Of a DNA stretch of 64,000 nucleotides, positions 8,841-16,699 are shown piece after piece (within the stretch, counting starts at the first letter, position 1; every line of letters starts with the position of its first letter). Under the pieces are notes generated by a model, which had not been told where the DNA came from, did not search any database, and worked only from the letters and a program-made list of their open reading frames with translations. This DNA comes from Streptomyces agglomeratus (lineage in GTDB: Bacteria > Actinomycetota > Actinomycetes > Streptomycetales > Streptomycetaceae). Location: positions 124,001 through 188,000 of the forward strand of contig NZ_MEHJ01000002.1 of assembly GCF_001746415.1 (NCBI RefSeq), given 5' to 3'. A program made the translations under genes and the position numbers.

Positions 8841-9425
8841 TCAGAGGGCGTCGCGGATCAGCTCTCCTTCGGCAAGCCGGAGGTGCCGGCCCTCACCGAA
8901 CATCTCGGCAAGGGTCATTCCCGGGTATTCGATGGGCTCGTGACGGCCCTCCAGTGGGACTCGCGCCCGCCACTGGATGCCGCCGTGTTCGACGATGACG
9001 TCGGCCCAAGAGCGGGAGGGAGCAGTGATCCCCGTCAGGCGGGCGCCGTGGCTGGAGAAGAAGTCGAGCTGGGTGGCGAGCTGCTGGACCAGCCAGACCA
9101 GGTGGGTCCAGGGCGGCGACGGCGCGAGCGGTGTGTAGTCCCAGTTCTGGCGTTCGGTGTCGTCGTCGGGGACGGGGCCGACGGCATAGAAGGGGATCCT
9201 GTCCTCTGGCTGGTCAGGGGCACTGAGGGTGAAGCGGCGGTTGGTCACGTCAACCTGCTGCAGTTCGACGCCTTCGGGGCCGAGCTGGAAGGCGAGCGAG
9301 GCCACACGGAGCAGGAAGCGGGCTTCGGCACCACCGCCCTCCTCACCCTGGTCCGCACCGCCGGTGGCACCGGCCGCGGGCGGGAGGGGAGAGTAGGAGG
9401 CGGCGTAGTGCTCGGTATCGCTCAT
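8841..9425 (-). CDS. Hypothetical protein (194 aa) with YxPL motifs
   Basis: Not recognised. Soluble, acidic, no signal peptide. ATG 9425 gives MSDTEHYAASYSPLPPAAGA; the longer in-frame start would run through the hairpin at 9453-9487. Sequence landmarks are SPPWTHLVWLVQQLATQLDF, SHGARLTGITAPSRSWADVI and YPGMTLAEMFGEGRHLRLAE. Two copies of a Y-x-P-L tetrapeptide (YSPL near residue 11, YTPL in the middle) recur in the exported protein encoded next upstream, three times at its C-terminus. That shared motif and the neighbourhood suggest, but do not prove, a functional link. Confidence 0.6.
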   Translation of the reverse strand: MSDTEHYAASYSPLPPAAGATGGADQGEEGGGAEARFLLRVASLAFQLGPEGVELQQVDVTNRRFTLSAPDQPEDRIPFYAVGPVPDDDTERQNWDYTPLAPSPPWTHLVWLVQQLATQLDFFSSHGARLTGITAPSRSWADVIVEHGGIQWRARVPLEGRHEPIEYPGMTLAEMFGEGRHLRLAEGELIRDAL

Positions 9426-9452
9426 GTCGGCTGTGCTTTCCAAGAAAGAGGG

Positions 9453-9487
9453 ACGCCGCCCTGAGCCTACCCAGCCCAGGGCGGCGT
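9453..9487 (-). terminator. Intrinsic terminator hairpin
   Basis: ACGCCGCCCTG and CAGGGCGGCGT form an 11-bp perfect stem with a 13-base loop, placed just after the stop (9507) of the minus-strand exported-protein gene. No long T run follows, as is common in high-GC actinomycetes. Confidence 0.65.
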
Positions 9488-9506
9488 GCATGGTCCGCAG
9501 CCTCGG

Positions 9507-10229
9507 TTACCGCAGCGGAGTGTAGGCCGCCTCGCAGCGGGTCTCCTCAGCCCTGCGTGCGGCCGAGCCTGTGGCCGGGAGCGGCTTGTAGCCGGCCTTG
9601 TGCTGGAAGGTGTCGACCGTGGTGGCCGTGACCGTGGATTCGCTGCGGAAGCTCTCGGTGAGTGGCTTGTACCCGGAGCGCAGCGTCTCACCTTCGGCAG
9701 GCGCGAGGTGGGAGGCCGTGCGCTGGTTTTGCTTGTTGAGCGTTGTGGAGACCCAGGCGGGGCAGCGGACGACGCCCTCGCAGTAGCCGGTGATGACGCC
9801 CTTGGGCTTGCGGTCGCGGCAGGAGTGCCTGATGCTCTCCTGCACCGCGACGATGACCTTGTACTGCTTGACGAGGCGGCACGTTCCGTTCGTGCACCTG
9901 TACTTGCCGGCGTAGCCCCACTGCTTGTACGACGTCCCGCCTTGGTGCCGGCGGTTGGGGCCCTTGGTGATGTACTCGATGGCCCCGTACTTGGTGATGG
10001 CGTGCTTCTTCTTGACCTTTGTCCAGCCGAAGCCGCTCTCGCGGCCGTCCACGCGCTTGAAGTAGCCCTGGCGCAGCGGCATGTTGCCAGGCCCCGAATA
10101 CTTCAGGCTTTTGAGGATCTTGTACCGACCGGTGGCGGCCTGCGCGGCGCTGATGGCTTCTGCTTGGGCGGCGCTTCCTAACAGGACGAGCGTGGCGATG
10201 GCAGCGGTGGTGGTCTTGCCGTGCTGCAT
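9507..10229 (-). CDS. Exported basic protein with C-terminal YxPL repeats
   Basis: Not recognised. ATG 10229 gives a Sec signal peptide (MQHGKTTTAAIATLVLLGSA, cleavage near AEA). The mature part of about 210 residues is strongly basic and has six cysteines (RCTNGTCR, HSCRD, YCEGVVRCP, ETRCEAA), as expected for a disulfide-bonded extracellular protein. Near the C-terminus three spaced tetrapeptides occur: SGYKPLTES, AGYKPLPAT and AAYTPLR, which ends the protein. The upstream ATG-less extension was rejected because it would bury the signal peptide. A bacteriocin-like or matrix protein is possible; neither is shown. Confidence 0.65.
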   Translation of the reverse strand: MQHGKTTTAAIATLVLLGSAAQAEAISAAQAATGRYKILKSLKYSGPGNMPLRQGYFKRVDGRESGFGWTKVKKKHAITKYGAIEYITKGPNRRHQGGTSYKQWGYAGKYRCTNGTCRLVKQYKVIVAVQESIRHSCRDRKPKGVITGYCEGVVRCPAWVSTTLNKQNQRTASHLAPAEGETLRSGYKPLTESFRSESTVTATTVDTFQHKAGYKPLPATGSAARRAEETRCEAAYTPLR

Positions 10230-10528
10230 GGTCCCCCTTCGACAACTTCCCCGCTGAAGCCGGGGGGAAATCACCGTAGGAGGTGCACCTCTCGCCTTCA
10301 ACTGATTGTTGAGACGATGGCAACGATCAGGCCAGGGCTTGCTCACTCATCTGGACGGTTCCCTTCTGCCACCGGAGTCACATGCGGCCCTGGAGCCAGT
10401 GGGTCATCATGCTGGCCACGCAGGTGCCGAGGCCGTAGCAGCAGGTGGCCCAGCGCGGCTCGGCGGCGCTGAGCCCAGCGATCCCGAGGGCCGAAAACGT
10501 CTCGGAGTGTGCGCATTGTGCTCAGGAG
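10230..10528. other. Intergenic region
   Basis: No gene seen. A small hairpin CCCCGCTGAAGCCGGGG lies at about 10248-10264, just upstream of the exported-protein gene on the other strand. Confidence 0.4.
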
Positions 10529-10909
10529 TCAGTGGTTCAGGTCCAGTACGCGGACCGGCTCCCCCGCCCACCGGTGCGGGGCGGTGGTGGCGATGACCGC
10601 TCCGTCGGGACGGTCCGCGGTGGGCTGCGCGGCGTACTGGCTGTGTGCTGCGGCCCAGGTCTCCTGCCGTGCGACGGCCAGGGCGGCGGCCAGGTCCAGA
10701 TCGAGGACGGTGATGCCGGGCAAGGAGGCCAGGTGTTCGGCCGTGCCGGGCCGGGCGCGATCGGCTTCGACCAACGCGCACGCCGGGGCGTACAGGAACC
10801 AGCCCGCCTCGGCGTGGGCGCGGTGGATCAGGCGCGAGGCGAGGACGTTGCCCTGGTCGGCCGCAGCCATCGCGGTGTCGTCCAGGACGATGTGCATGGC
10901 GTCGCTCAC
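10529..10909 (-). CDS. PIN-domain-like toxin (VapC type)
   Basis: A 126-residue protein like the small PIN-domain proteins of Streptomyces, which in VapC toxins cleave RNA with Mg2+. Acidic candidates for the active site appear in the expected order: MHIVLDDTAMAAA (D), CALVEADRARPG (E/D), VLDLDLAAALAVA (D) and DRPDGAVIATTAP (D). Its ATG overlaps the stop of the upstream ribbon-type gene as ATGA, the typical antitoxin-first arrangement with translational coupling. Intact in length and motifs. Alternative: a solitary PIN-like regulator; the paired gene and operator make a toxin more likely. Confidence 0.7.
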   Translation of the reverse strand: MSDAMHIVLDDTAMAAADQGNVLASRLIHRAHAEAGWFLYAPACALVEADRARPGTAEHLASLPGITVLDLDLAAALAVARQETWAAAHSQYAAQPTADRPDGAVIATTAPHRWAGEPVRVLDLNH

Positions 10910-11163
10910 CGGCCGGTCACCTGAGCCAGGCGCCGGTCCAGCTCACTGTCCAGGTCCCGCTCCTCGGCAGCAGTCGGCGCGTAGCCGCTCCACTCCGTCA
11001 AGGCGGCCTTGGCCTTCTCGGCCCGCTCGGCCCGCTCGGCCGGAGTCAGCAGCGTCTCGGCCAGCCGCGCCAGGTAGGCCCGCAGCGACAAACCCTCAGC
11101 GGCCGCTATGGCCGCCAGCCGGTGCTTCGCTTCCTCGGGAATACGGACATTGGCATCGGACAT
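10906..11163 (-). CDS. Ribbon-helix-helix-like antitoxin
   Basis: An 85-residue partner of the PIN toxin. The N-terminus MSDANVRIPEEAKHRLAAIA followed by AEGLSLRAYLARLAETLL matches ribbon-helix-helix/CopG-type antitoxins that bind DNA as dimers; the charged C-terminal helix (AERAEKAKAALTEW) would wrap the toxin. ATG 11163 is preferred to the adjacent ATG 11166, since AAGGAG then lies 7 bases upstream instead of 4. A 24-bp perfect palindrome sits about 20 bases upstream and is the likely autoregulatory operator. Confidence 0.7.
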   Translation of the reverse strand: MSDANVRIPEEAKHRLAAIAAAEGLSLRAYLARLAETLLTPAERAERAEKAKAALTEWSGYAPTAAEERDLDSELDRRLAQVTGR

Positions 11164-11184
11164 CATCGTGCTCCTTGGCCCCAT

Positions 11185-11208
11185 GGGTACGGGTACGTAC
11201 CCGTACCC
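11185..11208. promoter_or_regulatory. 24-bp perfect palindrome, likely antitoxin operator
   Basis: GGGTACGGGTAC is followed directly by its exact reverse complement GTACCCGTACCC, so it is both a palindrome and a tandem hexamer array (two GGGTAC, two GTACCC). It lies 22 bases upstream of the antitoxin ATG, between start and any promoter, where a dimer-of-dimers ribbon-helix-helix repressor would bind. Confidence 0.7.
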
Positions 11209-11378
11209 TACTCGCGGCGGGACAGGTTTCAGACACGACCCCTGGCAAAGCTGAGGTGGCGGACGGCCCCGTGGTGGGAGGCGCCGCCCCTCCCGGCCTC
11301 CCACAGGAGGCCCGACAGGTCAAGGAGACCGAGAAGCTCGGCGAAGAAGATTGCCGGCCCCACGGCGGTCGGCGTGAC

Positions 11379-11711
11379 TCAGCCGAGGTACCCGAGGTCT
11401 CGGTCTGGCCTGCACACGGGACACGGAATGATGCCTTCGGTGAGCGCCCGCAGCGCCTGCGCCCGGTCAATCGCGTGAACGCGCTTGACCGCCATGCCGC
11501 AAGCCCCGACGTGTACGGCCATAGGCGGTCTTCCCTCGCCGATGCCGAGCTGAATCACCCAGTCCGGAGGCGGTGGGGGCGGCCGGCGAGCAGCCAGCTC
11601 GGCCTGGCGCTACTCCTCTGCGTGAAGCCAGCACCTGGTCTGATCGAGCTGCTGGAGCTGGACGCGCTCCAGGAAGCGGAGCAGCTCCACCCGCGACAGA
11701 TTATCGGACAC
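11379..11711 (-). pseudogene. DUF6233-family protein with in-frame amber codon
   Basis: A single frame of 111 codons from GTG 11711 reads as a complete DUF6233 protein: SRVELLRFLERVQLQQLDQT, then RPPPPPPDWVIQLGIGEGRP, AVHVGACGMAVKRVHAIDRA and CPVCRPDRDLGYLG. Codon 34 is TAG where a glutamine (CAG) is expected (AEE-stop-RQAELAARR). DUF6233 proteins are common in streptomycetes and have no known function. Apart from the amber codon the frame is undamaged. A second, shorter copy with an amber at a different codon lies at 21240-21440. Confidence 0.75.
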
Positions 11712-12526
11712 GCGTTCTATTCTATGGTGGGCGCGCAAAGGACCCTTCGACCTCGACGAGCGGGCTGCCACAGGTTCGCTACTGCGCTGCCGCAGGGGCA
11801 TTGCCCAGGCGGCGCTGCGATCCGCCGCGGGGGCGGCGGATCACAGCTCGTGTGCGCTCATACTCCGGGAAGCCACCCACCCTTCGACGGCGGTGGGGTC
11901 GGAACGGCCGGTCCGTGTCCCTGACAGGCGCGGTGCGGAAGGGCCCGGTTTTTTGCGTGGGCCGAACCGGCCCACGGTCTTGTCATTGGTGGGTGCGATG
12001 ATCGCCGTCACCGGCGTGAGGACGCCGGTCTCGTGACCCAGGGGCGGCTTGGATGGACACGTGGCAGGAAGTTTCGGCGTCGGTGGAGAAGCGCCTGTCG
12101 GCCACGTCATCCGGTGAACGAAAGGTGTTCGCGGCTGGCATCGCGGAGCGGCTCATGGGCTGGCATGAAGCACTGCCGGCAGAAGCGCCAGCAGCGGGAT
12201 CTCGACCTCATCGCGAACTACTCAAAGGACCTCCGCTACTCCGGCGTGGGGCTGCCCCTCGAGACCTCGATCCGGCTCCGGGTAGAACTTCGGACTCCGC
12301 TCTCCCGCCGGGACTGAAGAGCCGGAACTTCGAACGTTCAGCGATTGCCTCGTTCGGCTTCGGTGATGCGGAAGCGGAAGGAATCGGTGCCGGTCGGAAT
12401 AAGGGTGCAGCCCACCCGTGTCAAGACCGGCCTGGAACGCCTGACGGGCCGAACCCATCGTCCCTACGTACTGCAGGTAGCCGGTGCCGCTGGCGAGGTG
12501 CTGCAGAAGAAAGAACGCGACATCCC
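11712..12526. other. Long stretch with one possible broken gene
   Basis: No intact gene. From ATG 12053 a plus frame reads MDTWQEVSASVEKRLSATSS and GERKVFAAGIAERLMGWHEA for about 45 codons, then sense-like text continues in another frame (QQRDLDLIANYSKDLRYSGV). This suggests a frameshifted gene of unknown family. On the minus strand 12380-12545 has another coding-like run (AFFLLQHLASGTGYLQYVGT) that I do not recognise. 11712-12050 shows nothing. Confidence 0.3.
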
Positions 12527-12647
12527 GGGTGGGCAACTGCATGCGCGGGGAGCAGTGGCACATCGCCTTGAGGTTGGTCGGGTCGCCGGGACCATCCCCG
12601 CATGCGCGGGGAGCAGCCCTGCAACTTGGGGTCAGGGGGCCTCCCCC
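12527..12647. CRISPR. Relic type I-E-like CRISPR array (two repeats)
   Basis: A full 29-nt repeat lies at 12588-12616: GGGACCATCCCCG then CATGCGCGGGGAGCAG, the reverse of the actinobacterial I-E repeat that begins CTGCTCCCCGCGCATGC. Exactly 61 bases to the left, 12527-12555 keeps the 3' half (GCATGCGCGGGGAGCAG) with a decayed 5' half. The spacer between them, 12556-12587, is 32 nt, the canonical I-E length. A second spacer begins at 12617 and is cut after 31 nt by the IS3 end at 12648. No cas genes are in the window. Confidence 0.75.
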
Positions 12648-12707
12648 TGAGTGGTGGACACGCTGATACTGGATCTGCTCGATCCGGAGGAAGCGAGAAG
12701 ACCGCCG

Positions 12708-13052
12708 ATGGCGATGAAGGACTATTCGGACGAGTTCAAGGCCGATGCCGTGGCCCTGTACGAGTCCACACCCGGGGCGATCTACAAGAGCATCGCCGCT
12801 GACCTGGGCGTCAACCGGGCGACCCTGCGTGAGTGGGTACTGCGGGACCGCGAACGCCGTGGCATCACCGCCGCGGCTGCGAAGCCGGGCGCCCAGCCTC
12901 GGGAGGCGGTGCCGTCCGCTGATCCGAACGAGCGGGTGCGGCAGTTGGAGGCCCGGGTGGCCGAGCTCGAGGCAAGTGAGCGCAAACTCGCCACCGAGCG
13001 GGACATCCTCCGCAAGGCGGCCAAGTATTTCGCCGGAGAGACGAACTGGTGA
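12708..13052 (+). CDS. IS3-family OrfA (helix-turn-helix)
   Basis: A 114-residue OrfA: MAMKDYSDEFKADAVALYES, helix-turn-helix SIAADLGVNRATLREWVLRD, then the leucine-zipper segment RVRQLEARVAELEASERKLA and ILRKAAKYFAGETNW. ATG 12708 starts the conserved block; an in-frame GTG at 12651 lies in the IS end. The reading frame is complete, but OrfB downstream is truncated, so no active transposase can be made from this copy; the protein might still repress related copies. Confidence 0.8.
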   Translation: MAMKDYSDEFKADAVALYESTPGAIYKSIAADLGVNRATLREWVLRDRERRGITAAAAKPGAQPREAVPSADPNERVRQLEARVAELEASERKLATERDILRKAAKYFAGETNW

Positions 13053-13250
13053 TGAGCCGCTTCCAGTTCGTTGACGACCATCGCAACACCTACGAGGTGA
13101 AGCGGCTCTGCCAGGTCCTGGACGTGAACCGGTCCAGCTACTACAAATGGCTCGCCGGCGCCGAGGCCCGGGCCACCCGGCAGCGGGAGGACCGGGTCCT
13201 GGCCGAGGAGATCCGCGAGGTCCACGGCGCATCCGGCGGCGCCTACGGCG
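13052..13250 (+). pseudogene. IS3-family OrfB, N-terminal fragment
   Basis: MSRFQFVDDHRNTYEVKRLC, then DVNRSSYYKWLAGAEARATR and EIREVHGASGGAYGVR: the start of an IS3 OrfB before the DDE domain. Similarity ends at about 13250, where the minus-strand IS4 remnant begins. All three catalytic residues are missing. Confidence 0.82.
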
Positions 13251-14268
13251 TCAGGTGGGCCCAGATCTCCTGGCGCACCAGTTCCGGCGACACCGACCGC
13301 AGGACCTGGGCCCTTCCCCGCTGAAAGGTCTTCAGCTGCCGGTAAGCTGATTCGACCTCCCAGCGCTCGTGATACAGGGCTGCCAGCTCCTCGGCGGGCC
13401 CAGCCGCGGGATCGAGCAGGTCGGTCAGCAGCCTGGTTGTCTCGCCGCCGTCGACCTGATAGTCAATCACCCTCACTGTCCCGCCGCCCGGATGGGAGCG
13501 CCGCTGCCCGGCGAGATTCATCCGGGTCAGATAGGTCCCGTCAGGCAAGACCTCCATGGGCTTCGCGGCGACGAAGGTGCGGGCTCTGATCAGCAGGTGT
13601 GCTCCGGCCTGTGTGTAGGCCTTCCACAGTGCGACACCGGGGAAGGCGCGGTCCATGAGCACCAGCATGCCGGCGGCACTGCCGGCCATCTCTGTCGCCA
13701 GCGCGGGCTCGCCACCACCGCCCTTGAAGCTGCCTATCCGCGCGTCGATCGTCGCATGCGTACCGGTCTCGGTCAGCGTCACCACCCTGGCCTGCGGAAA
13801 CCCGACGGGCCGACCGCCACTGTCCACCTGCCCACCAAAAGCGGCACGTGTCGTATCGTTCTCCGGCACGTCCAGCAAGAACCCGTCGACCGCGGCAACT
13901 CTCATTCCGCGCCAGAACGCCGCCTCGAGTGTGGGCGGAGCGATCGCTCCCGCCACCCGGCGGAACACTCCTTCCAGCGGTGCGGCCCCAAGCTGTTGCC
14001 GGGCCCTGGTGAACGACGACTTGTTCGGGACCGACTGGTCCATCTCGCCCAGGGCCCCGACCAGGTTTTCCGCGACATCGTCGTAGGAGTCCTGCTGGAA
14101 CAGCGCCAGCGCGAGCACGAAGTAGACCATGAACCGGCTCGACAGAGGGCGGGGCTTGGCACCCAGCCGACCACACGCGGTCAGCACCTCGTCCACTAAC
14201 TCAGGAACGATCCACTCGGTGAGTAACCCGAGTCGCACATCATCGGATAACCCGATCCATGGATGCAT
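13243..14268 (-). pseudogene. IS4-family transposase, 3'-truncated
   Basis: 341 codons of an IS4-type transposase. It has the N-terminal IS4_N domain (SRFMVYFVLALALFQQDSYD) and all three catalytic regions: RVAAVDGFLLDVPEND (D), GMLVLMDRAFPG (D) and YHERWEVESAYRQLKTFQRG (E in the YREK-like motif). It breaks after EIWAHLT, where relatives continue for several dozen residues; the last codons and stop come from the IS3 OrfB it abuts. The junction means each element lost its end, probably by one deletion. Confidence 0.85.
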
Positions 14269-14324
14269 GCCCGGTCAACGAACCAGCACTCCGACGTCAC
14301 CGTGTCTGGGAGAGGAACTACTTG

Positions 14325-14515
14325 GACCACTCAAGCAACGGCATTGGCCGTTGTCCACCACATACCTGATCGCGTCGACAATCTTTCGCCGGCAGTGCTT
14401 CTCCGGTCGGCCTCCCCAGCCCACCGCCAAGCGGCCAGAGGCAGCAACGGCTCGGTGACCAGCCATTCCGCATCGCTCATGTCCGACGGATACCTCCGCG
14501 GACGCCCGGCACACA
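14325..14515 (-). pseudogene. IS5-family transposase, N-terminal fragment
   Basis: RRYPSDMSDAEWLVTEPLLP is the standard N-terminus of a Streptomyces IS5-family transposase (ATG at 14480 for MSDAEW). After about 15 more codons the match moves to another frame (GRPEKHCRRKIVDAIRYVVD), and it ends at about 14325. It is unrelated in detail to the IS5 copies at 6.7 and 46.5 kb. Confidence 0.7.
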
Positions 14516-14884
14516 CACCTCCCTGGCCGAACCGGCAGGCCACGCAGCAACACACAGAAGAGGGGCCAGAGTTGGCATCGCAGAGCTCGGAACGGTACAA
14601 CGGCATGGCAGGGCTCCTGGGACAACGGTTTGGCTTCGCAACCGCTGTTGTTACGGGAGTCCTGCTCTGCTTACACCGCACTCATCACCACGCCACCCGA
14701 ACGTGACACTCCACTTACCGTCACCGGTTCTCAGTCAGGCACTAATACTTACGATGACCCGACAAATAACCCGTACGGGTCAAATGCGCGCATGACGCCT
14801 GGAGGACCGCGTCATGATGCGCTGTCATATTCCTGCCAGATCGCCCCGCTCGTCGCGTTGCACCCTTCAGGGGAAGGCAGAAAC

Positions 14885-15448
14885 ATGGGCAGATTCAGGT
14901 ACGGAACCGCAGCGACAGCCGTTGTGCTGGCCGCTTTGGGATCACTCGCGGCCGCAGGAGGAACCGCTCACGCGGAAGCGGGTCAGGACAACATCGGCAT
15001 GTACAAGCAGGAGAAGACCCAGTGGTGCTGGGTCGCCTCAGGGCTGACGATCGCCAAGTTCCAGGGATACGGGTCCACCCAGACGGACTTCTGCAACCGG
15101 GCCCAGCCCTCCTACGGCTGCAACAACCAGCCCGCCACACTCGGCGACATGGCTAAGGGCTGGAGCAGCCTCGGCATGGCCCACACCGGCTCGGGTCTGA
15201 ACAGCGCGGCCACGTTCAACCAGGTGTACACCGACGTCAAGGCAGCCCGACCGGTCGCCGCCCGCATCGGCTGGACGTCCGGTGGCGGCCACATGAACGT
15301 CGTCTACGGCTTCGACACGTCGAACAACACCATCGCCGTCGCCGACCCATGGCCGGACACCGCCACGTACACGTGGTGGAACTACAACGACTACGTGAGC
15401 AACAGCTCCTCCAAGTGGACCCACTCCCGCATCGGCATCTCCCGTTAA
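14885..15448 (+). CDS. Exported papain-like cysteine protease (AvrRpt2/C39-2 type)
   Basis: A 187-residue exported protein. Signal peptide residues 1-31 (TAATAVVLAALGSLAAAGGT, cleavage near AHAEAG). The mature part has the layout of AvrRpt2-type papain-like proteases: catalytic Cys in EKTQWCWVASGLTI (about residue 49), His in TSGGGHMNVVYGFD, and a downstream acidic residue in AVADPWPDT. Cysteines in DFCNRAQPSYGCNN may form a disulfide. Such enzymes cleave peptides outside the cell; the substrate here is unknown. A partner gene follows after 10 bases, so the two form an operon. It lies intact among IS fragments and has the high third-position GC of functional Streptomyces genes. Confidence 0.82.
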   Translation: MGRFRYGTAATAVVLAALGSLAAAGGTAHAEAGQDNIGMYKQEKTQWCWVASGLTIAKFQGYGSTQTDFCNRAQPSYGCNNQPATLGDMAKGWSSLGMAHTGSGLNSAATFNQVYTDVKAARPVAARIGWTSGGGHMNVVYGFDTSNNTIAVADPWPDTATYTWWNYNDYVSNSSSKWTHSRIGISR

Positions 15449-15458
15449 GGCAGGCGAC

Positions 15459-16337
15459 ATGCGCGACACCAGCAACACCAGAACGTCCGCCAAAAGGACA
15501 AGTTCCCGCTCCTCCCGCCTGTCCATCGTCCTCGCCCTGAGCGCGACCGCCCTGCTGTCCGTCCTTGGCCCAACCCACGCGGCCCCGGCCAAGGACCCGC
15601 TGCCCGCGGACATCCCCGACTACCAGGCCGCCCTCGACGCGGTGAAGTCCACCGCTGTCCGCAACGCCGTCTGCCGCTTCCTGCGCACCCCGCTGCCCAC
15701 CGGGACCGGCGGCCCGGTGCAGACGATCCCTGAGATGAACGAGCCGTGCCAGGGTCTCCCGACCTTCACGATCAGGGACCCGCTGGCCCTCAACGAGATC
15801 ACCCCCGGCTTCGTCGCCGGCACCGCCCGGCCTCTGCCCACTGAAGCGATCAAGCTGACGCAGCTGGTCTCCTCACTGAGCACCACCGTCAACGGCCGCA
15901 CGGCCACCGTCATGCTCGCCCCCACCCAGGGCGGCGGCTGGCACCTGGCGGCTGTACGCGACGGCGACAGCGACGCCTCATACGCGGGCAAGGCCACCGT
16001 GGGAACGCTGGTCTTCACCGAGCCCCAGATCCGCGGCTGGTACCAGCTCAAACTCAACACCGTCGAACCGCTCAACGACCACGCCCGGCAAGGACTCAAC
16101 GGTCAGGCGTCGGTATCGCTCAGCGAGTACCAGCAACTGGTCAAGGCCCGCTACGCCGACAAACTGCCCGGATCGGAGTACGACACCAAGGGCTATTCCA
16201 GCGGCTCCAGCCCACAGCACAAGGAGGACGGCGCGTCGGCCTCCACCCCACTCCTCGTCGGCGGTTCCGGCACGGCGCTCGCCCTCGCGGGCGGGGCTGT
16301 CGTGCTCCGCCGACGCCGGCGCGCAAGCACTGGCTGA
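15459..16337 (+). CDS. Exported, C-terminally membrane-anchored partner protein
   Basis: Not a named family that I recognise. 292 residues: signal peptide (RLSIVLALSATALLSVLGPT, cleavage near HAAPAK), an ectodomain of about 210 residues with two cysteines (NAVCRFLR, NEPCQGLP), a Ser/Gly-rich stalk near SSGSSPQHKEDGASAS, then a C-terminal hydrophobic segment (LLVGGSGTALALAGGAVVL) and five arginines as stop-transfer. There is no LPXTG, so anchoring is by the membrane helix. It starts 10 bases after the protease stop with AAGGCAGG upstream, so they are co-transcribed. It may hold, activate, inhibit or be processed by the protease; the sequence does not say which. Confidence 0.75.
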   Translation: MRDTSNTRTSAKRTSSRSSRLSIVLALSATALLSVLGPTHAAPAKDPLPADIPDYQAALDAVKSTAVRNAVCRFLRTPLPTGTGGPVQTIPEMNEPCQGLPTFTIRDPLALNEITPGFVAGTARPLPTEAIKLTQLVSSLSTTVNGRTATVMLAPTQGGGWHLAAVRDGDSDASYAGKATVGTLVFTEPQIRGWYQLKLNTVEPLNDHARQGLNGQASVSLSEYQQLVKARYADKLPGSEYDTKGYSSGSSPQHKEDGASASTPLLVGGSGTALALAGGAVVLRRRRRASTG

Positions 16338-16443
16338 GCCCTGACCTGAGTCGGTGTCCCACGATCGGCGGCGGCGCGAGCTGCCGCCCCCACCGCTCTT
16401 GTGCCTCCGCCACCACTTCGTGTGAGATCCGCCCGGCAGCAAC

Positions 16444-16475
16444 GCGGCCCCGACCAGGCATCTGGTCGGGGCCGC
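16444..16475 (+). terminator. Strong intrinsic terminator
   Basis: GCGGCCCCGACCA pairs perfectly with TGGTCGGGGCCGC (13 bp) around the loop GGCATC, about 105 bases after the partner-protein stop. It closes the protease operon. The rest of 16338-16699 shows no gene. Confidence 0.75.
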
Positions 16476-16699
16476 AGCCACCGCAACGGCCGCGTTCGAT
16501 CAGGGTCATTTACTCGCCTCGTGCCTTCCACCGCAGCGGTCCCCGCAGGAGATGGCCGCCGGGTGCGGGAAGGAGACGGTGGAGTCGAACCCGCCTGCTG
16601 CGCGCCGCCAGACCTACCTCGATGTCCTCTTCTTCCTGCCGGCGTACGGGTCCAAGTGCAGGGTCAGGCAGGGCCTTGCCCCCGAGTCTGGGGCACGGG

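Larger units (their letters stand above)
12648..13250 (+). mobile_element. IS3-family element, 3'-truncated
   Basis: The left end TGAGTGGTGGACACGCTG begins at 12648 within the CRISPR relic. It carries an intact OrfA and about 65 codons of OrfB before being cut by an IS4-family remnant at about 13250. The right terminal repeat is missing, so no target duplication can be checked. Confidence 0.85.

Noticed and set aside
10248..10264. CCCCGCTGAAGCCGGGG hairpin as an IS200/IS605 end or TnpB guide-RNA scaffold
   Set aside because: No tnpA or tnpB remnant, no second end and no target tetranucleotide nearby; an 8-bp GC hairpin is common at this composition.
12421..12650. Small frames such as CSPRMRGW and IPACAGSSP
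   Set aside because: These peptides are the usual false translations of I-E CRISPR repeats, not genes.
12222..13232. A 336-codon minus-strand frame over the CRISPR relic and IS3 OrfA
   Set aside because: It crosses the CRISPR repeats and runs antisense to a clear OrfA; only a short part near 12380-12545 looks coding.
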